The position numbers were made by a program, and so were the translations under genes. A stretch of DNA of 11,626 nt, taken from positions 502,190 to 513,815 of the forward strand of contig FN649731.1 of NCBI GenBank assembly GCA_000310025.1. Reading direction: 5' to 3'. The number at the start of each line of letters is the position of its first letter. Positions within the stretch are counted from its first letter, which is position 1. The notes beneath the pieces are model-generated. The model saw only the letters and a list, made by a program, of their open reading frames with translations. It was not told the DNA's origin and ran no database searches. The DNA is from Ectocarpus siliculosus (taxonomy: Eukaryota; Sar; Phaeophyceae; Ectocarpales; Ectocarpaceae). Positions 1 through 7,975 of the stretch are shown here, one piece after another.

Positions 1-2
1 GC

Positions 3-958
3 CTAAACAAGATCAAGCCTGGGGTTGGCGGGACGGGCTTCGACTTCTCGGCGGGGTGCACCCCAGTCGTCCTGAAGGGCGCCCACTGCCCCCGCGGGCG
101 GTTAAGCGGGGCGATATCAGGGGAGACTGGAGGCTCGGCCCCGACGTTAGGAGTTCGGGCAGCCCTGGAGGCAATACAGGGGCGAGGGTTAGGGATGCAG
201 TCCAGTAGGGGGGGCGACGGAGCGGCAGCTGGCGAGGGGAGGGGGGAAGGAGAGGAAGGGGAGAGGGCCGCCAAGGTTGCGAAGTTGGAGGGGGAGATCG
301 AGCGATTGCGCAGCGAGAACCTTCGATGGCAGCAGGTGCAGTATAGGGTCTATCTTGGTGTTTTTTGTCTCGTGTGCCGGTGAAACAGATGAGAGTTATA
401 AAATGACTGATGTCGAAACACACTTGCACATTGTACGCATGGATGTGTTTGTAGTTCATCCCGTTGATGGGAAAAATTTCAATCGAACATCAGTTGCACG
501 GGGGCCTTGCGTGAGACATGTTTTCTGGCGTTTTTTTTCGTTCCTGAAGCTCCATAGGTACTGCCGTTTTCGGCTTTTCTTTGCAGATGGGTCGTTGGTG
601 TCATGGTGGGGTCGTGATACAGCAATATCTAGGGCTGACACGTGCATTTTTTTTTTTTTGTGCCATCTTTCCTTTGCCGGCATGTTCTCGAGGGAACTAT
701 GGGCAAGAGTGGCGTGTCAGGTACAACTTTCTGCTCTTCCCATGTCACATCTGGACCACCACCCTCATGCTCACCCGTTTGCTCCCGCTCTGCCGCTCCC
801 TATGTGTGGCTCTCTCTCTCTTTGTATATCTCTCCCTCCCCCCCCCCTCGCGAACCTACCCACCCGTCCTGCCAACGCACGGGATCTGCTGTGCGACATG
901 CGTTCAGGTCAACAACACCCTGTTCCAGAAGCTTGGTGCGGCGAATAAAACGGCGTAG
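3..958 (+). CDS. 3' end of a gene ending in a leucine-zipper-like coiled coil (two exons, partial)
   Basis: The frame is open from base 3 to a donor at 335 (CAG|GTGCAG). A second exon, 908-958, follows an acceptor at 906-907 (TTCAG|GTC) and ends in TAG; both borders are phase 0. Joining them extends a heptad pattern without a break: KLEGEIERLRSENLRWQQ then VNNTLFQKLG. The d positions read Leu, Leu, Trp, Leu and the a positions Ile, Asn, Asn, Leu, as in a parallel two-stranded zipper with polar a-position Asn. Upstream is a Gly/Glu-rich linker and a segment with no motif I recognise. No basic region precedes the zipper, so it is not an obvious bZIP factor. An ATG at 195 is in frame, but the frame continues upstream, so the true start is probably outside the window. 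The 572-nt intron carries a CT/C tract (about 806-847), T runs and frame-closing stops. Function unknown; dimerisation is the only role suggested. Confidence 0.55.
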
Positions 959-2274
959 GGATAAAACGGCCGAGAATTTAGAGTGTAGAACTGTGCTAGT
1001 ATCATCGGCAGAGTTACCTTCGGTTCCAGCTTCCCTGTCGCGGGCTATTGTGCACCTACGTGCCACCAGCTGAGTGGCCATGCCCTCGAGTGCTGAAGCT
1101 ATTATAATAGGTTATGTTCAATCCCAAGTGAAGTCGCCATACCCATGTATGTATCCGCAAAAGTGGTTCGTGTGATTTTTTTGTGCTGCGTTTGCGTAAG
1201 CACCGAACGGGCCAAGCCGGTTGACCAATGATATACCAGCTGGAAAATACGTCAAGCTTGATGTTTTTTTTCTTTTTGTTCCTATTGAAGCCTATTGCCG
1301 GGTAAGGTCACGCTTGTCCCGGAAGTTGCGACTGAGGGAGGATGGCTTGGCCACCGTTTTCATCCGCACGGTTGACGCCTTTGGCCGCACGGCGCCGTTT
1401 TAGGGGGAAGAGGGGTCGCAGGCGGTGATTGTTTTGCAGACAATCTTCCGCTGGAACAACCCATGCCTACCCTTTGTCGGCTGGTTAAGCAATTTTGGTG
1501 GCACGTGCTTCTCGCTATTTGTTTCCACGATCGACGCGGTTGTTGCCGTTTCCGGCGATGCGGGAGAGGGGCAGGGGGAAGGGAAGTCGCGCGTGGTAGT
1601 TTCGTTCCCTTGCCTGAAACGTGAGAGGGGGGCGCTTGGTTGTCACCCGTATACAAACAAATGCATCTCGTGGAAAATGTCGAAAGCACCTTATCAATGT
1701 TCTGTGCATCTATCGAATGCATGTTGCGCACACGTATCCACTTCGGCGAACAATTAGGACAGCCGAATGCAACATGACCCGCTCGTTTGGCGACGTGGTT
1801 GTGTTGCTGAATTGGTGGGTAGTGACCAGCTTCATATCGAACGCAGATATCGAAGCGGCTGGGGGTCAGCTCATGCGCGTATTTCTTCTGTTGCATTTTT
1901 TTCTCGCCTCCGTCCACGAACGCCTGAACAACACGCATGCCACCCAGAACCAAGCCACCTCGGTCATGTATAATGTACATGCCGCGAGAGCAGGCCGGAA
2001 TCACCACTGCCCTTTCGCAAACAAAAACAAGCCTTGGTGCTGCAACCCCTTGTTGCGGTTGAGGTGCTCTGTGTGGTTGCACCGTGAGCGTTCAACGCAC
2101 GTTGACGAAAAAGGGAGGGGACTGCAGACTACTGAGCTTATCTCTGACCGGTCTGAAGCCACGTCAAACACACAAGTAAATCATGATTGGGAATCAAGGT
2201 GTTTGTTGGTACTGCTGTGCCTCTTGTGCTCGTGTGAAGAAACAAGCAACATCTCCTCCTAGTCTACAATGTGT
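959..2274. other. Spacer / 3' flank with no convincing gene
   Basis: After the TAG at 958 there are AATAAA (943-948, overlapping the coding end) and ATAAAA (960s) that could serve 3'-end formation of the upstream gene. The rest is mixed-composition DNA with short T runs. Open frames of 213 codons (+, 1621-2262) and 240 codons (minus, 1360-2082) overlap each other on opposite strands, have no recognisable domain and an even scatter of rare-looking residues (Cys, His, Trp), so I treat both as chance. I see no RNA gene here. Confidence 0.5.
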
Positions 2275-2435
2275 TCATTGACTATTATCGCAAGCAACAC
2301 ATTTTTGCACGTCAATCCTTGTCCGAATTTCCGAAGAGCCAGGGGAAGACAGCGCGTCGTATGTACACATAAACATATCAGCCAAGGTCTGGATGAAGTC
2401 GGTTTTTCCCACGGCGAGGTGTGTAGCTTCGGTAG
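2275..2435 (-). CDS. Possible 3'-terminal exon of an unidentified gene
   Basis: On the minus strand an acceptor-like GGGCAG after a C/T-rich stretch (AG at 2437-2436) opens a frame that reads TEATHLAVGKTDFIQTLADM and continues as FMCTYDALSSPG, through a Lys/Arg-containing tail with CVAC to a TGA at 2275-2277. The amphipathic pattern and codon mix look like coding sequence rather than spacer, but I recognise no family. No partner exon on the minus strand between here and 3690 was found; the nearest minus-strand gene has its own stop at 3690. It could be the end of an alternative transcript of that gene, a decayed gene fragment, or chance. Confidence 0.22.
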
Positions 2436-2972
2436 CTGCCCGTCTTGAGGGGACACCAGAGTAGTAGCCGCCAATGGAAAACAACCTTCCCTTTCCGTTT
2501 GACTATGCGAAAAAAAAAAATGCGTAGTAGCACGCGTTGCAGACAAACGTAGCCGGAACAGCCGTCGGCAAAGTAAGAACAGGTAAAACGGACAAAAAAT
2601 TCCAACACCCCCGGTAGGAAATTCCGCTTCCATTCCCAACAAGTTGAAAAGTTTGACAGGAATAACAGTAAGTGAACTCATCGGCGGCAGACTACAACAC
2701 TAGGCGTCATCCAGCCTAAACCCCGACAACGACAACACCATCGAAAAACACAACAATTCGCACTTCATAAACGACACAGCAGTCAGTGATACAACTTGAG
2801 GATCCTTCAACGGGAAAAAAGCGTTTCATCCGACAGGCGGGCAACACATGGAGCAACCGCGAGCGCGAGCCGATAAAAGCACCCCCCTCCCGTACACATC
2901 GGGGTTTGGGTTTTCGTCGCTTGGCAACGACGTTGTAAAACAAGCCAATTCACTTCGTGAACTCGGCAACCA

Positions 2973-3021
2973 GGTTACCGTTTTTTTTTTTTACCTCGGT
3001 TTTTTTTTTTTGGCGGTAACC
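2973..3021. repeat. Inverted repeat with two T-tracts in the loop
   Basis: Perfect 8-base arms GGTTACCG (2973-2980) and CGGTAACC (3014-3021) enclose two T12 tracts separated by ACCTCGG. The symmetry is seen directly. It could be a cruciform, a miniature-element end or a fold in an RNA; nothing decides between these. Confidence 0.5.
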
Positions 3022-3038
3022 ATAATGGTGGTCGAGTA

Positions 3039-3090
3039 GATCATGTTGTGCGGGGTCGAGAAACCTCACTCCGCGCAACGGGGGATGATC
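3039..3090. repeat. Bulged hairpin (15 base pairs)
   Basis: GATCAT (3039-3044) pairs with ATGATC (3085-3090) and GTTGTGCGG (3045-3053) pairs with CCGCGCAAC (3071-3079) with one G-U pair. A GGGGG bulge sits on the 3' side and the 17-base loop can form a further GAG/CTC pairing. It directly follows the previous inverted repeat. It does not fit a tRNA cloverleaf. Confidence 0.5.
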
Positions 3091-3307
3091 GCACCTCGTT
3101 GTGTTAAAATGGTCAAGCTTCCTCGAGGCAGTTACACAGCGCTTACAACTGTCTCTGGAAGTGAAAGCACCAGAAAATAAATTAAGTCATACGTAGCTGT
3201 CATCCGTACGCAAGGAAGTAAGCACAAGATGCCGAACACCCTTAGCAGGATGCAGCTCACCCTTCATGCGACTCGCCAAATACCTCACGGCGCTTCGCGC
3301 TTGGTGA

Positions 3308-3408
3308 TGTGAGAGCCTGGTCCGGTGAGAACCCGGCGTGCTCCGTCCCGGCTTTGTAGGGATGCGAGGTCAATGGTCAAACGACTACGGCATGCACGAC
3401 TATGAGTA
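3308..3408 (-). repeat. Dispersed repeat, copy 1 (minus orientation)
   Basis: Read on the minus strand, this block matches the + strand block at 10973-11150. A 21-base stretch is identical (3354-3374 versus 11010-11030), flanked by similar TACTCAT..GCATGC sequence on one side and GCCGGGACG.AGCACG.CGGGTTCTCACC on the other. Here the two halves are contiguous; in the other copy they are separated by about 70 bases. It is most likely a small interspersed element or fragment of one. No coding capacity is seen. Confidence 0.6.
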
Positions 3409-3410
3409 CA

Positions 3411-3428
3411 CCCCCCCCCCCCCCCCCC
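3411..3428. repeat. C18 homopolymer
   Basis: Eighteen consecutive C residues directly follow the dispersed repeat copy. Length is likely unreliable in assembly. Confidence 0.85.
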
Positions 3429-3689
3429 TCCCGTACACGACGCAAAAACCTTCCAGTGCATACACCATGCAAACTCCCCCACTTGTCGCCACAACAGACG
3501 TGTCCCACTACAGTAGTGTCTACGGAAAAAAACGGCAACCGTACCGCAAAACTATGTACAGATGAAGAATCAATGTGGATAAGCCACCCAAGAAGGGCGG
3601 GTACCCGCAATCATGAGAGTGAAACCACTCGGCACGTGCCCGGGCCCCTCACTGCCGTAGTCTGCACTTTGCATCTCTTGGTTCAGCAA

Positions 3690-6600
3690 CTACGGAGGGG
3701 GCGAGGGAGCGACCAGCAGCCGGCAGCCTCCCGCCGCCCCCGGGCACATCGCGCACGGCAGCGGTGCGGCGGGTTTCTCGTTGAAGAAGGCGTGGAGGGT
3801 GGCGGCCGTATCCCCGGCTATCGGGCAGTCCGACAGCAGGGCGGACAGAGGCTGCAGACACACGCCTCTTTTGTTTTCTCGTACCGGTTTTCGGTGGTGC
3901 GTTGCGGGATTGCGCCCCGGCACCGTGGGTGACGTTGGGGGGGAATCCAAATAATCATGACGTGTTTCGCAGGCACATTAGAGGTGAACGTTATTGTCGT
4001 GGATGACAAGCCCCGGAGTCCCGAGGAAGAGGCGTGCGAAGAAGAAGGGAGGGGTGATGCCGAGCGAGTGAGCAATTTGGGTCGTTCACCAAGGACAGGT
4101 TCCACGTTTCGGCGTGTTGGTTGGTGTAGCGACATATCCGCATACACAGCCTTAGGGACGGAAGAAAATTAACGTGCTGGGTACACACCAGAACAGGCCA
4201 AAATGTGAAACAACAACAACAACAACAGGATGACAACATGACAAACGACAACAGCAACAACATTGCAGCAGCACCATAACCGCCACCACCACCACCAAGC
4301 ACAACAACCATATCACCACCACAAAAAGAAGCAGCATCAGCAGCAGCAGCAGCAGCAGCAAGCAGCAGCAGCAGCGACAACAACAACACGAGAGGCACCT
4401 GATAGAGCCGAACGCGTCCAGCAGCAGGTCCGCCTCTTGCCGCCAATCCGGCACGCCCAAGCCCCTCAGGAGCTCCGCGAGAATGCCTCGGTGCGGATGG
4501 TCGAGACGAAGCTTTTGGTGCAACTGCGGAGGAGGAAACCGTGAAGAACGTGTACGATATGCCGCTGTTTGAAGCACTGATGCCATAGCCTATGAATACT
4601 GCGAGGACACCTTGTTGCAAAGGGTGGTATCGTGTTTTGCCTTTCCGACGTGGACACAAAATCAAGAGACGAGAATGTGCCAGCACCGTCAACGGAACAA
4701 ACACTGAAAACCAAAATGACCTCTATCGTCGAGGTGTAGCTGTATATGCACAGATGTAGACCGGTTTCTACAAAGACAACAATATCACCATGGTGTTGGC
4801 GAAGCTGTCGGACGGACCGGAGAATAATCAGGGCGTGCGTCTACCACCCTGTTCAAGCCAATATCTACCAGGCGGTCGGCACACCCGACATCGTGTATGG
4901 CGAGTGGGCACCAACAGGAAGGACAATCATCATCATAATCACCACCACCACCAAGAACAAGAACAAGAACAAGAACGAGAACAAGAAAAACAACAACAAG
5001 AACACCAACTACAACAACTGTTTCCCGTCGTGGCCCGCCTGCTTGTAGTACTCCCGCCTCTGGCCTCCGGCAGTGGCTTTGAAGACCCCCTGGGACACCC
5101 TCTGGATCTCGGGCACAAGGAGCCCCTCCGAGGGAAGCAGCAGGACCCTGGCGTCGCAGGCAGGAGACAGCTGAAGCTGCCAAAGAAGAAAATATGAGTC
5201 GCAAGTTTTCGGCGCGCGGGGGAGGGTAGCTGTTTGGCGTCACTACGGAGGAGGAGGGGCGTCGGTTGAAGCAGGAGGGGGAGGGGGTGGGGGGGGGGTT
5301 CGCTGGGACTTGAGGAGCTAACCTTCGAGACGAAGACTGAACTCTCAGGCCCGGTTTGGCACATGACGGGAGGGGGGAGGAAGGGGGCTGGCATTGATTG
5401 TGGGAGCATGGGTGTCTGTGGGGAATTCTTCAGAGAAGGTTTTAGGAGACGCTTCATGAAGGACAAAGCATCCAACCGAAGTGTGTCACAAGTTCTTGAC
5501 GCAGGCGAAGGCCTCCACAGCTAGGCACCGCCCACCGCTACAGGTCGGTTCCCAGTACTGTACCCCGGGCCTTCCCGCAAATTTTGCCATCTCGTCGCGC
5601 CAACACGCCTCATGACGGGACCATGTGCTTGCAGGTGGGGGTCAAATAAGTACGCCAGTCACACCTCCAACTGCCGAACTTGTAGAGCAAACCCTTTCGG
5701 GTACGAAACATTACTTTCGCGGCAGCATGCTATATGAAATCCCGCGGGGTTGGTTCACTGCCCGCACACACAACACCGCCTGGGTAGTAGTCCAGAATGC
5801 GGGAAGTTGTTGCACCGCCAACAACCAACCACATTCACGTTCGCCCCTTTGGTTGCACGCTAACGTGGGCGCGCGCCGCTCTTCATTGCCTGGAAGTTTC
5901 GCAGAGCGTCGGTGTTCGGACGGACCAGCAAGACGTAGCACCTCTCGAACCCGGCGGCTAGGCCGCGAGCACGACTCACGGCCTCTGCGACGTGGCCGTG
6001 GCTGAAGTTGGTGTGGAGCTGGAAGGCGCAGGTGCCTCCCCCCGTGCTGATGCTGTTTTTCCATCGCAGGGATGCATGGAAATTTGCGGAGGCAAAAAGG
6101 GGTTAGAACAGCTCCTCGGGAGGACGCGCACAGAACACGCAACACTGCCTTTTCACAGGAGGTTGTACGGACGGAAAATATCTTCACCGGCTTCGCGTTG
6201 CAACCCTCCGTTTGGTCTTGAAAGCCTATTGTACAACCTCGAAATACGCTACTACTGTCGTGACGAGAGATGGTGAGGATGGAAATAGAAGGGAGAAATC
6301 AGCACAGGGCTTCCGTGAGAGGGTGGAGGATAACAGGGAGAAATCAGCATAGAGCTTTCATGAGAGGGTCGAGGATAGCAGGGAGAAAGCAGCATAGGGT
6401 TTCGTGAGAGGGTGGGGTATAGCACGGAGAAGTCAACCTACAAGGGTTTTCATTTCAACGAGGAGGCAACAATAACAGCTAGCGCCAGCGAGACGCAGTT
6501 GACTAATTCATTCACGGGCGAAACCAAGACATCCGAATCATTGGGCGGCGCCGTCACTCCGCGTTTTGTCGACCACAACGAGGAAGGTCTCGAGAATAAA

Positions 6601-6709
6601 ACGTGCGAAACGGCTTGAGGGTTTGTAAATATCACTCACACAACGTCGGCCTTGATCGTCCCCGATACGCGGGTCCCCCTCGCCACGGCGCGCAAGCCCC
6701 TCTCGAGCG
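3690..6709 (-). CDS. ERCC1/XPF-superfamily protein, SPO16/PTD-like (multi-exon, 5' end uncertain)
   Basis: Exons on the minus strand in transcription order: 6709-6640, 6052-5890, 5176-5018, 4523-4399, 4150-4090, 3851-3690 (TAG at 3692-3690). The first three encode an alternating strand/helix domain: RVSGTIKADVVISTGGGTCA, VSRARGLAAGFERCYVLLVR, DALRNFQ joined to LQLSPACDARVLLLPSEG. Exon 4 ends in an HhH-like helix, DWRQEADLLLDAFGSI; the last exon supplies a second, PLSALLSDCPIAGDTAATLH. From memory this follows the ERCC1 fold (STCALFL, VLLVQVD, LLTTFGS at matching places). I see no ERK catalytic motif and not the highly conserved ERCC1 core, so SPO16/PTD (meiotic crossover, partner of SHOC1/ZIP2) fits better; FAAP24 is the alternative. 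Predicted length about 250 residues suits either. Phases fit at 6640/6052, 5890/5176 (GC donor), 4399/4150 and 4090/3851. The 5018/4523 junction needs an extra small exon. Superfamily fairly sure; orthology not. Confidence 0.6.
4211..4227. repeat. (AAC)n microsatellite in intron
   Basis: About five and a half AAC units between the 4150-4090 and 4523-4399 exons of the minus-strand gene. Confidence 0.8.
4331..4375. repeat. Interrupted (CAG)n microsatellite in intron
   Basis: Two blocks of uninterrupted CAG/GCA units separated by a single extra A. It reads as CTG repeats on the sense strand of the minus gene and lies about 24 bases downstream of the 4399 exon edge, so length change could affect the donor region. 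Confidence 0.85.
4926..5019. repeat. Compound microsatellite (ATC)n-(ACC)n-(AAGAAC)n-(CAA)n
   Basis: Four simple-sequence motifs follow one another. The CAA end reaches the 3' edge of the 5176-5018 exon of the minus-strand gene, so the splice donor is itself part of a GTT repeat on the sense strand. Confidence 0.85.
5276..5300 (+). repeat. G-rich tract
   Basis: Several runs of four or more G close together could form a G-quadruplex on the + strand DNA (C-rich in the sense RNA of the minus gene). It lies upstream of the acceptor at 5178-5177, on the sense strand part of a long pyrimidine-rich stretch. Confidence 0.5.
6291..6440. repeat. 45-bp tandem repeat, about 3.3 copies
   Basis: GGGAGAAATCAGCA-type units start at 6291, 6336 and 6381 (exact 45-base spacing), with a decayed fourth start at 6425 (one base missing in unit three). 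Each unit contains a GTGAGAGGGT motif. It lies in the 587-nt intron between the first two called exons of the minus-strand gene. Confidence 0.85.
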
Positions 6710-6742
6710 CTGGTGACATTGGCGACGATGACGTTGTTTATC

Positions 6743-6773
6743 GGTGGTGGTGGTGGTGGTTGTGGTGGTGGGT
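6743..6773. repeat. (GGT)n microsatellite
   Basis: Six perfect GGT units followed by a degenerate GTGGTGG stretch, just upstream (in sense direction) of the first called exon of the minus-strand gene. Confidence 0.85.
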
Positions 6774-7130
6774 ATGCTTGCGTTCGGTGTGTCGGCTGTG
6801 GACCTGGCTGTCTGAAACTACGGCTGTCCGTTCGCGTACTTGCTGCACTACTTCTACGTCGGTGATTGGTCACCCTAGGGTGGTGTACACGCGCTATATC
6901 GCAAAAGGTGTGCATACCGAGATAGGTGTGCTAGGTAGAGGGAGGGAGGGAGGGAGGGAGGGAGGGAGGGGAGCGAGAGAGATATGTAGAGAGAGGTCAT
7001 TGCCGCGCGGCACGTTCCGCATGCGATCGTATCGTGCATGCGCATACCACAACGGTGCGAGCCATCGCACATCCCGGAGAATCAAAGCTAGTTGCTCAAC
7101 AACGAAGGATGCTCAAACCGAACAACTTAC
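6774..7130. other. No gene assigned; contains (GGGA)n
   Basis: A (GGGA)n tract spans about 6939-6971. The long + frame across 6652-7443 is rich in Trp, Arg, Cys and Ser runs created by the simple repeats and has no domain. The minus strand has a Pro-rich open frame leading into the first exon of the minus gene, which could be its N-terminal coding region or intron. Confidence 0.4.
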
Positions 7131-7196
7131 CAGGAAACCTCGCGTTGGATTGTTTCCGACAACACCCCATTTCGGCATCGGCAACGTCATGGCCAT
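7131..7196 (-). CDS. Possible short exon ahead of the ERCC1-fold gene
   Basis: A canonical donor, CCTG|GTAAGT (GT at 7130-7129, minus strand), closes an open frame that from the ATG at 7196 reads MAMTLPMPKWGVV and ends TRGFL (22 codons, phase 0). It could be a first coding exon or part of a longer exon beginning at one of the TAG acceptors upstream. The start context has T at -3, which is poor. It does not supply the first beta strand expected for the downstream gene, and another frame through the same bases is also open. Confidence 0.18.
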
Positions 7197-7975
7197 GGAG
7201 CAATCGGGCTATCAAAGTCGGTCTAGGATGACTCGCACACTATCACTGCGGAGCAGCCGCCCTCCGGAGATCTACTGCTGTGTCTCAGACAGTACTAATA
7301 ATCTACAGCAGCGTAAATGGATGAGACCTACGTACAGCAGGTGCATAGAATCGTCCTGTTGTACCTGCAGACTATCATGTCGCCTGATTTTTCGGCGGCG
7401 GAATCTTCACGGCCTTTCGGCGAGTCGGATGGTTTTACAGTAGGTTTGTGTGGCTGATGGGGAGAGGGTCGAAGCAGCAAGAGAGCACGATTCTGTGCCT
7501 CTACTGCTGCTCTAATACAGCATCACCCACAAGTCTCTTCGTGATGCGTCCGCGGTGAAAGATATCACCGCTGATTCCCGACCGAACGGATATCGAACGA
7601 TGCATGAGAAAAGCTTCAGAATTGCGAAACTTGCCGGGCCCAGTCATAGACAAGTAAACACCCCCTCACAACAAAAATAATAACTGAAATAATGCGTGGG
7701 TCACGCTGCTGATGATGAGCCCCACAGCTCGGAGTTCAATTTTCAAATTTCGACTTTTTCAGATCATGTGTGTAACCAGGTGACTCCGCCTCCACAGCGC
7801 AAAAGGGCCGTACTTAACGCAATCAACTTCTCTCTTTTTCGGGCTATGGACGTGTGGAGTCGCGAAAGCCTTACTCGGAAAACAAGCTGTCGGTCCAACC
7901 CGCTAAAAACATGAGAGGACGCGGAAACTGGCCCGTTCACTCGCTCTTCGACTACAGCAGTCAACCCGGACCAAC
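7197..7975. other. No gene assigned; one perfect hairpin
   Basis: Open frames on both strands are short and undistinguished. A 7-base inverted repeat GCGGTGA (7552-7558) / TCACCGC (7565-7571) with a six-base loop is present. TACTAAT followed by CTACAG near 7300 resembles a branch site and acceptor on the + strand, but no + exon could be supported after it. Confidence 0.4.

Larger units (their letters stand above)
2436..3289. other. Non-coding spacer with homopolymer A/T tracts
   Basis: This stretch holds an A11 run near 2510, two T12 runs (2981-2992 and 3000-3011), and the inverted repeats listed separately. Open frames are short, Cys/Phe/Val-rich and without domains. No tRNA or rRNA signature was seen. 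Confidence 0.5.

Noticed and set aside
1360-2262. Overlapping 240-codon (minus) and 213-codon (+) open frames
   Set aside because: They overlap on opposite strands, have no domain, no splice support and spacer-like composition.
3338-3565. + strand Tyr/Pro-rich 75-codon ORF
   Set aside because: It is built from the dispersed repeat copy and a C18 run.
4331-4375. CAG/GCA repeat as a CRISPR or other functional array
   Set aside because: Simple trinucleotide slippage with no spacer-repeat structure; the genome style is eukaryotic.
4263-4544. + strand His/Gln-rich ORF
   Set aside because: Its N-terminal half is translated CAC/CAG microsatellite and its C-terminal half is the reverse of the HhH exon.
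5625-6005. + strand 126-codon ORF with a fairly protein-like first half
   Set aside because: It runs through the 6052-5890 exon of the minus gene in the wrong sense, turns Arg/Ser-rich there, and has no domain. An antisense transcript is not excluded.
3690-6709. Calling the minus-strand gene canonical ERCC1
   Set aside because: The strongly conserved ERCC1 core I would expect around the TCALFL strand is absent; only the fold pattern matches, so SPO16/PTD-like or FAAP24-like is safer.
6652-7443. + strand 263-codon ORF with Trp and Gly-Arg runs
   Set aside because: Most of it comes from the GGT and GGGA tracts; no domain and no plausible gene context.
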